Below, piece after piece: positions 31,091 to 42,194 of a DNA stretch of 64,000 nucleotides (positions within the stretch are counted from its first letter, which is position 1; every line of letters begins with the position of its first letter). Source of the stretch: Cristatella mucedo (lineage: Eukaryota; Bryozoa; Phylactolaemata; Cristatellidae); contig WPIO01000035.1 of the NCBI GenBank assembly GCA_009760855.2, positions 1,026,501-1,090,500 on the forward strand, in the 5' to 3' direction. The notes under the pieces were generated by a model, which was not told where the DNA came from, ran no database searches, and saw nothing but the letters and a program-made list of their open reading frames with translations. Both the position numbers and the translations under genes were made by a program.

Positions 31091-32850
31091 TCATTATGGC
31101 TGCCTGTGTCTACGTGGTGTATGGCTCGGCGATGAATGGGCGCCTATTAGCGATTTGGCGCCCTCTGATTTTGACGACTGCGATGGTGGATATCGACTTA
31201 TGGCCGTTATGACCGTTTGACGTGCATTCGTAGCAGTAGGTTTGAATGTAAAAAAGGGTTAGATAGCAGGCTTGACGGACGGATCAGCGATAGCATGCGA
31301 ATTGCATGTTAGCCTTGCACGATACTACTGCATAGTACTGCTAGTCTTAACTTAACGTTTATGTAAAAGCTGCGGCCCAGACGTTGGTTTGAGCAATGAT
31401 CGTACTGAGTGAGAAGCTCATAAATATTGGCTCTGCATCGGTTTTGTAAATTAAAATGGAGCGCTAACGATGCTTATTCGCTAATTTATTGTTTTAGTAA
31501 CCTACCACCCTTCAGTTGTGAAGTCACTTCCGTGCCATCGATTGTAAGGCCATTGCAAGCCCAAAGCAAAGCATACTTGACAACAACCACTATGACGTGA
31601 CATCATTCAAGCACAATTCATTGTATAAAAGCATTGCGATTATCAAAGTGAACGTACAGAGTACAAAGAAAAATTACTTTCAACTTTTATATTAATCCAA
31701 AACATAAGCATTACATTGCTTTTGAGACATCTGTGACAATTAAATAAAAAAGGGTAAGCTCGTTTTGTATTAAGGTTTCTATTTAAATTGGAATTCGGCT
31801 CGCGAATTCAATCTGGAAGTTAGCTACTTGGTGCTTAAGCGTTTTCAATATCTCTATAAATAATTGGATTTTTGGCTGACCGGTGGGGCCAGGTGTGGTC
31901 AGTGACGGTCTCCCACTAAAGCGGGGACATCGACCGTGGCAGTCCTCTCTGCCTGCAACCCAGCTGTCGCCAACGATGAAATTTATGTCCTCGTTAAATC
32001 AATGAGGAATATTTCAAATATACACAAGATTTGGTGGCTTGCCTTTCTACATAAAAATATGCGGGTCTTCATCCACCTGAAAATATCGAAAATTTTAAAG
32101 ACGGAAAAATAGAAAATAGAAACACGGATGCTTTCCTAAAAAATCTATGTAGCTTCCTTAAAAATTTCAAAATTACTTTGTGGCAACTTATTCTACAGAT
32201 TTTTTAAAGTTTCTTACATTATTAGGTTCTCCAATTTGTATCATCTGCAATGATTAAATCAATTCAGAGGTCAATTTTGTCATTGAAAAAGCTGATATTA
32301 GTAGACCGTATTGTCTTGAGAGAATGGGTGGTCAGGCTGGCTGCTATTTGAAAAACCGGAAAGTCATGTGACTTTTACGCGTGGTGCATCTTGAGATTTA
32401 TGTTAATATATTATACCCAAGTGTAATAAAAAGAGAGCACATCCTATCGAGATTTTGAAATGCAGTGGTTTTAACGTACTACCATGCGCTAGTTGGAAAT
32501 ATCACAACTACTGAAAACATAAGTACATATGCTGTAAATGGGATTACATTCAAGTAAATCAGTGTTTTACCCACCTGCAAATGAAGAGAAATGTATACCA
32601 TTTATACTACTATACTATTTATATTTATAAATATATGCGCTCTTTCAACTCTCTCTCTCTCTCTCACTCTGTGTCTCTCTTTATCTTTCGTAATTCAACA
32701 CTAAAAGGAGAGACTAGAAGGTTCCGATTAATTTGACTTGAATTAATTTTGATTCAGTACAACCCTTTCTTGCCAAAGGCAGCAAGGTCGGAGCCAGCCG
32801 CAATGCTTTTCACTTGCGTCGCAAGGATGCAGCGAGACTGCGCGCAGCGA
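31091..32850. other. No gene recognised
   Basis: AT-leaning sequence without recognisable coding or repeat family. A short TC-rich stretch lies near 32645-32690. The segment 32760-33060 is GC- and CpG-rich, which could mark an unmethylated or promoter region, but no transcript feature can be supported. Confidence 0.35.
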
Positions 32851-32853
32851 GCG

Positions 32854-32879
32854 CTGCTGCTGCTGCTGCTGCTGCTGCA
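32854..32879. repeat. (CTG)n microsatellite in CpG-rich DNA
   Basis: About eight CTG units, ending at a GCATGCAGC palindromic stretch. The poly-Leu frame it creates is not considered real. Confidence 0.9.
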
Positions 32880-33738
32880 TGCAGCCGCTGCTGAGCGAGC
32901 GAGCAATATGTCTGCCTGCAGGCAGGTGCTTCACCTCTGCCGCGGCGGCGGCTCGTGCCGCGGGGAAGGGCGTCACGAGGACGGACGAGAGACGCGATCG
33001 CAATGTTGCTCGTGCAGCGCTGTGTGCAGCGCTGCACCGTCGCGCCCCCTTCACCGCCCACCCAGAGAAGCCGGCAGTGTCTCTTGGTGGTGACTCTGAT
33101 GGTTTACCCTCTCTCAAGCCACTGGACTGAGCTGAGGACAAGAATCCGAGTGATGTATTATGTAATTCCGATTCCGTATTGCTCGTCTCCTTTTTCCGCC
33201 GGACCGCTCAAGCATGAAAGTTCGCAGTACGGATTAGTTCCTAAGCGTCTTTGAACTCCACTTGATCGTCTTGGTTTCTAAGACAGCGGTGACCTTTTCG
33301 TTTGAAGATTGTTTGCCTGGCGTAGCCGTTGGCATAAGAAAGACTTGTTGTCAATTGAACGGTGCCTGAACCCCGACGTCGCTTTTGTCCTGCAACTTTA
33401 TAGAGAAAAAGCCATGCAGCATGCAGCTGCTTAGTAAAAACTGGCATCAGCAGCTGAGGCCAGCCAACTTCTTGCTACAGCCTTTCTTCGGTAGAAATAT
33501 AACGCCTACTAAGCTGTAAGATGTATTACACGCTAAGGATATTAATTCAAACTGGTAAGTACTGCATTAGAGATTACAGATGCACGGACGATGCGGCCAC
33601 GAGGTCTCGTATGCTGATGCGAACCTGCACTCGGCCCAATCTCTATCTGGCTGATAGTGGTCCTGATTTTCAGCCGATCCGGTGGATCCTTGTGAGATTA
33701 TACACTGCCATGTCGGCGGACCAGTGCTATCCAAGACT

Positions 33739-33783
33739 AGCAGCAGCAGCAGCAGCTGCTGCTGCTGCTGCTGCTGCTGCTGC
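33739..33783. repeat. Inverted trinucleotide junction (CAG)n(CTG)n
   Basis: About six CAG units turn directly into about ten CTG units on the same strand. The two halves are complementary, so the tract can fold into a hairpin. Confidence 0.95.
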
Positions 33784-33876
33784 CTGGAGTTGCCTGGAAA
33801 AATGAGCAGCACCGCACTTACTGTGCCATCATAACAAACTTTAATTAATCGACAATCAAGCCAGAAGCAAGCCGAT

Positions 33877-34320
33877 GCACCCAGCTTCGTGCCAGAGCCG
33901 GCCCCCCCCCCCCAGACGGCGCTTAATCTCGAAGCACCCAGCTTCGTGCCAGAGCCGGCCCCCCAGACGACGCTTACTGTCGAAGCACCCAGCTTCGTGC
34001 CAGAGCCGACCCCCCAGACGGCGCTTTATGTCGAAGCACCCAGTTTCGTGCCAGAGCCGACCCCCCCAGACGGCGCTTAATGTCGAAGCACCCAACTTCG
34101 TGCCAAAGCCGGCCTCCCAGACAGCGCTTAATTTCATTGCACCCAGATTCGTGCCAAAGCCGGCCCCCCCAGACGGCGCTTAACGTCGAAGCACCCAGTT
34201 TCGGGCCAAAGCCAGCCCCCCCCCAGCCGGGGCTTAATGCCGTAGCACCCAGTTTCGTGCCAAAATCGGCCCCCAGATTGTGCTTAATGTCATTGCACCC
34301 AGCTTCGTGCCAGCCGCTGG
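33877..34320. repeat. 51-bp minisatellite, nine units
   Basis: The anchor CACCCAG (CACCCAA in one copy) occurs at 33878, 33935, 33986, 34037, 34089, 34140, 34192, 34246 and 34296. Spacings are 57, 51, 51, 52, 51, 52, 54 and 50. Each unit carries TTCGTGCCA, a C-run of variable length and an AGACGGCGCTTAA-type block. The C-run length explains the spacing changes and repeatedly shifts the frame of the Pro-rich peptide EAPSFVPEP. Confidence 0.95.
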
Positions 34321-35340
34321 CGACCAGAGACCGATGAGTGACGTCACGGCGTGCCTAGAGGAGCCTTAGCGATTTGTGGCTGAGGTCAGTGCGAGCGCAG
34401 CAGCGACGCTGGTACGGCAGCGCCCACACGTCCGGCCAACCTTGTCATTCGACGCCGCGAGCGCGAGCTTGTCACGAAAGGCTGAGTTGTACGTATTTTC
34501 ATCTGGGAGATTTAGAGTGGCACCTGCAGGGATGAGGGCTTAATGCCTTCTAGCGAGCTAGATTTCACATACGCCGCCGGCAAAAAACTGCTCGGCCTGC
34601 TCAGGCGGACATTTAAATAGGGCAATTTAGGTCTTGAATAGCGCCCTCAGAGATCTTCATTGATTGCATAGGTGTTACGTACCTGTGAGTATTTATTTCA
34701 TATAGATGGTTACGACTGCAACGGTGAACGAGGGCCACAGCCAGGACTTTCAGCCATAGTCCCGCTCGAGAATAATATGTATGCATTTAGTCCTATGGCA
34801 TAGGGCCTTAGTCGCTTGATTTCATAAAACTGTGAGCACAGTACTTTTATAATGCCTCCATAGAGCTAAACCATTATTCGGACTGAGCATTTGCTGGAAA
34901 GGAAGTGCGTTTTTGCCTTTCACAGCGGCTTATCTTGATTGATAAACTTGCTGAACGTAGAACCGAAGATTAACAGCTTGCGGAGGTACGAAATTAGTAT
35001 TCCACTCCTGCATGCTGTAATAAAAGTGCCTCGGTTGTCTAGCAAGAGCCTGCCATAATCTAAAGGTAAGGACAGTGAGACCACATGCCACAAGACATGA
35101 CAGAAGCTACACCACCCGCAATTAGTCTTCCCATCACCCCAACGCTCGACAGTCCGCACCGACGAGGCCGTGAGCACTCGGTTGGCGGCTAGCGACTTAA
35201 AGTAGGTGCAGTACCGATAGGAGCAAGTAGCACATCGACGTTACTGAGCGGCGCAGCAATAATAAAGAATGCGGCGCCGCGTTCGTGCCTATTAAGAGTT
35301 ATAGAGCAGAGCACGACTAAGCTCTTTGTCTCTGATACTT
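34321..35340. other. No gene recognised
   Basis: Mixed-composition sequence, with a short LINE-like CCCTCAGAGATC block near 34645. Nothing else could be supported. Confidence 0.35.
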
Positions 35341-35381
35341 GGGGGCGGGGCGGGGGGAGGGCGGGGGGGGGGCCGGGGGCA
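35341..35381 (+). repeat. G-rich tract with quadruplex potential
   Basis: Several runs of four or more G (GGGGCGGGGCGGGGGG and onward) lie within about 40 bp, fitting the usual four-run quadruplex pattern on the plus strand. Confidence 0.8.
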
Positions 35382-35459
35382 GCGAGAATGCTTGGCTTGA
35401 GGTGAGGGAGCACTTTACCTTCTCCAGCTTGCTCTCGTACCACGTGGTACGTACCACTC

Positions 35460-35670
35460 TAATAATAATAATAATGCACTTGATAAAGCGCCCTCAGAGA
35501 ACTCAATCTCTTTCTAGGCGCTTTACATTTGCTGCAAAGGGAAACGCAATTGGATGGTGAGTAATGTGATGCTTGATAAACAACATGAATAACTTGGTTA
35601 TGGGTGACATACACAGGGTCAGCATGCAAATGTGGTTAGTGGCAGCATGCACAGTGTCAGCACGCATAAG
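35460..35670 (-). mobile_element. L2-like LINE 3' fragment
   Basis: An (AAT)n tail at 35460-35475 is followed by the 3' consensus (GCACTTGATAAAGCGCCC, CTCAATCTCTTTCTAGGCGC). It runs into the purine-rich tract at about 35670. It is very similar to the ends at 39600 and 50600. Confidence 0.8.
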
Positions 35671-35733
35671 GGAGAGAGAGAGAGAGAGAGGGAGGGAGGG
35701 AGGGAGGAAGGAGAAGAGAGAGAGGGGGAGGAA

Positions 35734-35807
<74 letters not shown>

Positions 35808-36190
35808 TGAAGGAGAAAAGAGAGAGTGAGTGAGGTGGAGAGAGAAGAGAGAAAAAAGAGAGAGGAGAGGAGAGAGGAGAGAGAAAGAGGATGTGAGAGA
35901 TAGAGGAGAGAAAGAGGGAGGGGGAAAGATAAATAGAGAGAGACAGAGAGGAGGAAAGAGAGGGAGGGAGAGAGAAAAGAGAGAGAAGAGAGAGGGAGGA
36001 AAAGAGAGAAGAAAGAGAGGAGAGGTGATGAGAGAGAGAGAGAGGAGAGGGAGGGAGACATATTGAGGGAGAGAAGGGGTGGAGAGGAGGAGAGAGAGAG
36101 GAGAGGGAGGGAGACATATTGAGGGAGAGAAGGGGTGGAGAGGAGGAGAGAGAGAGGGAGAGAAAAAAGAAGAGAGACTCACTCTCTTTC
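35671..36190 (+). repeat. Long purine (GA-rich) low-complexity tract
   Basis: About 500 bp almost entirely of A and G on the plus strand, including a pure (GA)n core at about 35735-35804. A 56-bp segment containing GGAGACATATTGAGGGAGAG occurs twice (near 36050 and 36106). Long frames on both strands are artefacts. Confidence 0.95.
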
Positions 36191-36192
36191 TC

Positions 36193-36193
<1 letters not shown>

Positions 36194-36236
<43 letters not shown>
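36194..36236. repeat. (CTG)n microsatellite
   Basis: About 14 CTG units directly after the purine tract and a short TC run. Confidence 0.95.
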
Positions 36237-36239
<3 letters not shown>

Positions 36240-36790
36240 TCGTCTTGGTGTTCCTCGCAGCACTAAATCATAAAGGTTTTTCGGTGGTCTGGCCTTCAGT
36301 TTGAATTCACCAAAAGTCTGCTGATTCCAGTTTTTGGCCAGTGCTTGCGCTCTGCAAACATCTTTCAAGTCTAATGTTGACGCTTTTTTGCAGGCTTTTA
36401 TTATATGGTGCAATTAATTAACCCTCGGTATTCATTCTCTTGAAGTGGTTCCTGTAGACAAATTTGGCTTTCTAAAGAGGTTTCAGCTCTCTATAAGCCC
36501 CTGTTGTTAGCATTGTTATTTATTTTTACGTATGCTCCTCGAATCGCTTTAGATCATGTAGGATTTTTGAGATTGTCTTGCAGGGCATCGGCTCTCTGCC
36601 GTTGGAATGCAACTGGCGCATTCCCAGTGAAGAATCATGACGAGAGGACTTTCGAAATAAACCCGTGTTTTCAATCGATTCTTGTAATACAAAAATAATC
36701 AACGATGCCATCTCCTGCGAAGAGGTGTCCGCAGGTAAGATTTATGAAATCGTTTAATTATATCCTATTATATTTCTTTTATCAGTATTT

Positions 36791-36833
36791 CATAACGAAG
36801 CAGTAGCGTCATTGACGCTAGTGCTTCGTTATG
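36791..36833. repeat. Imperfect inverted repeat, 21-bp arms
   Basis: Arms 36791-36811 and 36813-36833 are complementary except at one position, with a 1-bp centre. The right half, TAGCGTCATTGACGCTA followed by GCTTCGTTATGAAG, recurs at 37566-37598. Confidence 0.85.
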
Positions 36834-36880
36834 AAGCTCATATATCCTCTTCCTTTGTTGGCAGGCTTTCGTATGCTGGA
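36831..36880 (+). repeat. 50-bp direct repeat, left copy (right copy 38104-38153)
   Basis: The sequence from ATGAAGCTC to CTTTCGTATGCTGGA is repeated with two differences at 38104-38153. The two copies bracket the LINE-containing block 36881-38103. Confidence 0.85.
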
Positions 36881-37125
36881 AGTAGACCAGCAAGCAGTGA
36901 GTTACAGAAGTCAAGACGGGACGTCACAAATGCATGATGTGATATCCTTAAGCCCGAATTTTAGCAATGTAATGTAGCTGAAAGTAGGCACACTTGACTG
37001 TGGAGCTGATGTGGTCGTCTAACGAAAGTTCACTTTGGAACATGACACCTAAATTTCGTGCAGATTCAACAGGAGACACGCTGGCAGAGCCGATTTTGAG
37101 CGTCAGCCTGATCAGCTCCATGCCT
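36881..37125 (-). mobile_element. L2-like LINE RT fragment
   Basis: The reverse strand carries SARNLGVMFQS, STVKCAYFQLH and LTLKIGSASVS, the family's thumb region. Both ends are truncated. Confidence 0.75.
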
Positions 37126-37544
37126 GGGTGGGTCCGACAGGTCATTGCAAATAAGGAAGGAAGTGATCAGAAGTGATGTCGGAGAGGCCTCGCCGCCTTA
37201 TAATAATCAAGCTAGCATCACGTCTTATTCTTATCCCGTCGAAATTATTCAATACTGCGGCTGCGACAATTCGTCTGCTACCCGGACTGCGAGTGTTCCA
37301 CAATACGCTTATATTCTCACGCCTACATCCGGGTCGTCTGAACGTGTCTATGAATTGCTGCAAGGTGGTCAGCCTGTATATATCGCGGTTTTAGATGGCT
37401 CATAATGCGAATAAAATAAATTTGTGGAAACATTAAAATGGCAAAATTGACTACATTCGTTTCCTTTATGAAGAAAATGCAAGTAACCTATTTTATACAG
37501 CATAAGAGTTGACTTTAAGTGTATAATTATCAATAATGGTATAA

Positions 37545-38103
37545 TAATAATAATAATAATAATAATAGCGTCATTGACGCTACAGCTTCGTTATGAAGTA
37601 ATAATAATAATAATAATTCACTTGATAAAGCGCCCTCAGATAACTTAATCTCTCTCTAGGCGCTTTACATTTGCTGTAAAGTGAAATGCAATTGAATGGT
37701 GAGTAAAATCATGCTTGAAAAAAAAACGAAATGAATAACATGGTTAGGGGTGACATGCACGGGGTCAGCATGCAAATGTGGTTAGTGGCAGCATGCACAG
37801 TGTCAGCACGCATAAGCACATGAAGGACGAATCACAGGGACCCACTAGATGCTGTCATAAATGGGTGTTTTAAAGTTATTTTAAAATGTGGTCAAGTCAG
37901 GGGATGTTCTGACGCAGGTCGGGAGGGAGTTCCAGGCTTTGGGAGCATGCGAACTAAATGCACGGTCTCCAAAGGATTTAAGGTTTGTACGAGGTATTTC
38001 TAGACTGTTGGATTCCGAAAAGCGGGTGGTACGATGCTTGGCCTGATGGGGTAGTATATCTGACAGATAGGCTGGAGCCATAGAATGAAGGGACCTAAAA
38101 GTG
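37545..38103 (-). mobile_element. L2-like LINE 3' end
   Basis: An (AAT)n tail at 37545-37566 is interrupted by a 33-bp fold-back motif (37566-37598), then resumes and leads into the 3' consensus. The coding end, 37881-38103, gives LAPAYL-like and [20 protein letters not shown] segments. It stops abruptly at 38103, where a 50-bp duplicate of 36831-36880 begins. Confidence 0.8.
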
Positions 38104-38153
38104 AATGAAGCTCCTATATCCGCTTCCTTTGTTGGCAGGCTTTCGTATGCTGG

Positions 38154-38980
38154 ATTTTGCTCCAAACAGTAAGCTCGATAAAAAGTCACGCTTACTACGA
38201 AGTCATTTTTTTCTACTGTTCAGCCAATCGTGCAATGGCCTTTTCAATATATCTTAACTTGTTAGCATTGAATGTCCGTCAAGACCTAAAAGACTGCTAA
38301 CACTTGAAACAAAAAGCTCGCTGCGACGCTCCTGCTATCTAGTTGATATTTCTCCTTCTTTATAGTCGCGAATGCTATAGACTTCAAATTTTTGGTAACG
38401 ATATGCTAAGGTAAGCTCGACTTTCGACTGTTGTAGCGAATATTATGGCTGACAGCATTTCGCATGTTATAAGCTTTGCTATACGTTGTTTTTGTTAAAT
38501 CTGTGCTAGTAGTCACACACTGCAAAAGACAACTCGGACAGACACTATTTATTAAAAAAATAACTCTGAACCAGGACTGATCGGGCGCCACACTAGATGG
38601 GAGGGAGATAGACCCCGGAGCGCACGCGCAAGTGTGTCCGCTATTCTTGGCCGGTAGAGGGAGGTGGCTGGGCAAGTACGACCTAACGCGTTTTTATATT
38701 TTCGTATGTGATGCCCTCTGCTGCAATTTCGTATACGCCGTGAACGATTACTTTGATACTTTAATTACTTTGACACTTTATTACTAGCGACAGCATCTAA
38801 TCGAGCTCTCGAGAAGAGTTAAAAGCACGTTTTCGTTACACGCATGCTTTCCATGCCCGAGTTGACACGGGCTCGTGCAGTGGAAAACATGCGTGTGCTG
38901 CTTTCCACTAAATATGGATGCGTTTTTATTTATGAGTTTTCAGAAGCTGCACGCATATTCGCTGCCATTTTTTTTCGAAG
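38154..38980. other. Probable intron upstream of a DIS3L2-like exon
   Basis: No coding stretch recognised. It ends in a pyrimidine-rich run (TTTTTTTTCGAAG) that serves as the acceptor for the exon at 38981. Confidence 0.4.
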
Positions 38981-39275
38981 GTGTTTTCGAAGTGGCGGTC
39001 CACATAGCGGACGTGAGCTACTTCGTGGCGGAAAACACGCCACTAGATGTAGACGCAAGCATTCGAACCGCAAACGCCTATATAAACGGAGAATTGCGAC
39101 GGATGCTTCCGCAGAAGCTCGCCCATCTGTGCAGCCTCACTCCCGGCAAGGAGCGGCTGGTCGGCCGTGTCGGTCGTGTGGCTCGCGGACGCCGAAGGGA
39201 GCTTGCTGGCACCAGAGCGCATCGTTCGGAGCAAAGGTCAAGTCAGTTGCTCAGCTGACGTACGAGCAGGCTGAA
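38981..39275 (+). pseudogene. DIS3L2: RNB-domain exon of a DIS3L2-like exoribonuclease, frame disturbed
   Basis: The exon begins with VFEVAVHIADVSYFV and continues ENTPLD...LPQKLAHLCSLTPGKERL. This is the conserved V-HIADVSYFV and LP-x-x-L--LCSL-P stretch in the catalytic RNB domain of DIS3 family 3'-5' RNases. After ERL the expected continuation (SVVWLADAEGSLLAPERIVRS) is found in a second frame. The following QLTYEQAE, like the family's KLSYEHAQ, is back in a third position. Two single-base shifts, near 39165 and 39235, are therefore needed. The GAA|GTAAGA donor at 39276 is good. It is either a pseudogene or holds sequencing errors; the conserved peptide in all three parts suggests recent disruption. 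Confidence 0.75.
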
Positions 39276-39594
39276 GTAAGATTGCGCTTTTGCATGCGAG
39301 TCTGCCTGCAAATGCTTGCTACTCGAAAGCATTTGGGCAATCGACGGCGGCGGGCGCTGCAGCGAGCGATCAATCGCCGGACGAATCTGGCCGCGAGCAC
39401 GCATTCCAGTGTGCGAGTAAAGACAGGAGAGGGGCCGCGAGAGCTAAGTGGGTGGGTGGAACGCTGGATAGTTGTTCTTCTATAGCCTACCCACGACAAA
39501 GCGACTGTCGGTGCACGTTCAGTTCCCAACGGACTCCTCAACGGACGCGACAAAGAGATGAGGAGCCTAACTGTCCCAAAAGGGCAGTCCGGGA
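39276..39594. other. Intron sequence, no gene recognised
   Basis: Follows the donor of the RNB exon. The open frame that runs through it (to 39485) is a continuation without recognisable motif. Confidence 0.35.
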
Positions 39595-39778
39595 TAATAA
39601 TAATAAAGCACTTGATAAAGCGCCCTCAGAGAACTCAATCTCTTTCTAGGCGCTTCACATTTGCTGCAAAGGGAAGCGCGATTGAATGGTGAGTAATATC
39701 GTGCTTGATAAACATGAATAACATGGTTAGTGGTGACATGCACAGGGTCAGCATGCAAAGGTGATTAGTGGCAGCTTA
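39595..39778 (-). mobile_element. L2-like LINE 3' fragment
   Basis: An (AAT)n tail at 39595-39606 is followed by the nearly consensus 3' end (GCACTTGATAAAGCGCCC...). It stops at about 39778, where a 9-bp tandem repeat begins. Confidence 0.8.
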
Positions 39779-39850
39779 TGCGAGTATTGCGAGTATTGTG
39801 AGTATTGCGAGTATTGTGAGTATTGTGAGTATTGCGAGTATTATCGTGAG
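39779..39850. repeat. 9-bp tandem repeat (GYGAGTATT)n
   Basis: About eight units of GCGAGTATT or GTGAGTATT with one 3-bp interruption. It encodes an artificial Ser-Ile repeat on one strand. Confidence 0.9.
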
Positions 39851-41883
39851 TATTGCGGACGTCAGTAGTAGGGGCTGCAGCAGAGCTAGAAATATCGCGT
39901 CAGGAGTCAAGAATAGGAATCTCAGATTTCGAGTACCGTATGGACGCTTGAACGACCAATTAGAAGTGAGACAGACTCTAGCCGTACGTCTAGGGTGCCG
40001 CGCAGTTGGGGGCATTGGAAGTCACGGGTGACAAAGTTGTATCAATGTTAAGCGTTGTATAATAGCCTTGATGGAGCTGCTGTAATTTAAAGGAGGCTGC
40101 TGCGCTTCCTTCCGAGAATCTCGCAAGTCGTTGCTCGCTATCTCTGCGCTCTGACCTTGCTGCCCAGCCGATCCGCATAAGGTGAGCATCTTTTGCACAC
40201 CTCGCTTCAAGGAGTGAGTGTGAGTCAAAAGCTCTCCTCAATCCGCTGGGGCCTTTTCGACAAGCAAATTTAGTGGCAGCCACCACGGCCCCGCCCCAGT
40301 CGTACAGCTTTTCGGTGTAGGCGGACGTCACGTGCCAGAGCGAAACCGTCTTCGAGGCTCTTTTCCTTTTGGCTGACTAGCAACGCCAAGCTAAGCAGCT
40401 GATATTGCGTCGCTTGGCACACTTTCAGCCTTGGGTACTTTGCCTGGAGCAGAAAGTTCATTTGGTAGGCTGTAGATCGAAGCCTCTAAGCCTCAATTAT
40501 TAAACCCCTCAGCCCTTATTCCTGATTAGCATACACATCCCCTGCACGAAACCCTAAAGCGAAAACATGTGTCAAAGCGTGCTTTTAACGTGCCTCTCTC
40601 CAGATTCTCGCGCAGCCTTTAGCATATCTCGCCGTCCGATATGTTTGGAATCACACAGGTCTTTGTTTCTTCGCACTGCACACAGTGGCGAAGTATGCAA
40701 CGTCAAAGTTGCATTAAGACAATTTATTGTTGTCCATAGCGGATATTTTGCAAGCACGTAAAAAATAAGCAAGGACTGTCATTTCTAGCCTTATTGCTTC
40801 ATATGCAGAGTGCCTTCGATCTGAAATCAGAACAATGGACATCCGAAGATCTACGCAAAGCCTACGGGGGTTATATGGTAGCAGATTTGAAAAAGCGACT
40901 GTTGGTAATACAAAACATATATTCCATCACTCGATGAGGAAACGCAGTTGGTCATTCTTACTTGGCTCAACATTGAAATTGAATAATTTTGCTAATGTCA
41001 ATTAATTTCGCTAAAGCTCGACTCGACTCTCCGCTCTATTCCTCAGATGACTGCAGAAACGCGTCGGCAACGCAGTATTCTGAAGACAAAAATCTACCAC
41101 GACGGTGATTTTACAATGAATGCAGGTGCGGATAGCGATACCCACAACCAGAAGCTTGAATCGCAAAGTTAAATTAACCCAGTCAGAAGTGATCTGCTCA
41201 GTGTCCTAGCATACTGCTAGACATGCATGGGCAGCAACAGCTTGTCTGGCAAAAGAATGTACAACGCTAAGCACTTTCCACCGTGCCGCGACCACGGGGC
41301 CTGGCGGAAACGTTTCTGAGGACCGTTCTATTCATATTCCCATCTAAGCTCGCTGGCACTATCGTGTAAAAATTCGATGTCCAGCGAACCTGCCAAGGGT
41401 ACGGTCCTAATAATATTTACCACTCAATTACGCCAAGTAACGAGTATCAGCAATGTCAAACCAGTAAAGAGTGAAAAGTACATGTAACTCCATACAGCAA
41501 ATCTAGGCGGAGCAGCTTCGTTGTTCTTCGCACGTCAGAGACACGTCAGAGGTTCCGTATCCTCCGCGAGCATCGTAGCGGTTCTGACCTGTCGACGCTC
41601 TAATAAGTAGCTCAATATGCTGCGACCATTTACTACCGCTAGTTACGAAGTTCGCCAATGTCATGCACGTTGCTAGTCGACGACGTTTTCTACTGCCTGG
41701 CATCGATGGCTAGCTAGTTGGGCATTCGTGCGCCTCGCGTCTTTTGAGTCAAATTTATAGAGCATCACTGGTAACAGGAGCATTCGGTACACTAAATAGC
41801 TAGCACCTTGAGTTGCGGTATTCAGCAGGCACGGCTTAAGGTTTCGACGATATGATTTTTCCGCATTTTTATTTATCTTTCAG
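39851..41883. other. Probable intron of the DIS3L2-like gene
   Basis: By comparison with the family, one exon encoding the segment between Y-E-H/Q-A and the ANxxVA helix should lie here, but I could not identify it. No repeats of the main families were recognised. Confidence 0.35.
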
Positions 41884-42067
41884 CCTAATTGAGGAGTTAA
41901 TGATTCTCGCCAATGCCACAGTAGCGAGAACAATTGTCGCCCGTTTCCCGAAGAAGTCGCTGCTGTGTCGTCAGCCGCCTCCGCACGAAAGCAACAGGGT
42001 TGATGTCGAGCCAAACATACGCAAAGGCGCCGTGTCGCCGGATCTCACCAGCGGCACTTCTTTGCAG
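41884..42067 (+). CDS. DIS3L2: DIS3L2-like RNB-domain exon (second)
   Basis: A 184-nt exon between a TTTATCTTTCAG acceptor and a TTTGCAG|GTGAGC donor. It reads LIEELMILANATVARTIV...FPKKSLLCRQPPPHES, matching the family's VEEFMLLAN-x-x-VA...FP-x-x-LLR-x-HPPP helix-loop in the RNB domain. The phase is 1 nt plus 61 codons. The later half (from VDVEPNIRKG) is less conserved. The exon is open and unbroken. It is followed by an 853-bp gap holding a LINE fragment, and the exon expected next in the family is not seen. Confidence 0.75.
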
Positions 42068-42194
42068 GTGAGCCAGCGGACCGATCAGTGGCCTCGTCTC
42101 TCCCTCTCTTTTTCTCTCTCCCTTTCTCCCTCTGTCCCTGTCCATGGTTAACGGCCGCTGAATGATTTTTAAAGCATTAAGCAAGCATTATAGG

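Noticed and set aside
32749-33141. Frames with poly-Leu resembling a signal peptide
   Set aside because: The hydrophobic run is a CTG microsatellite, and alternative frames on both strands are equally open because of high GC content.
33877-34320. CRISPR-like array
   Set aside because: The whole 51-bp unit is conserved with no unique spacers, and the context is eukaryotic. It is a minisatellite.
35503-36413. Long Ser-Leu and Arg-Glu frames up to 264 codons
   Set aside because: They are products of the GA-rich tract; no non-repetitive coding sequence is present.
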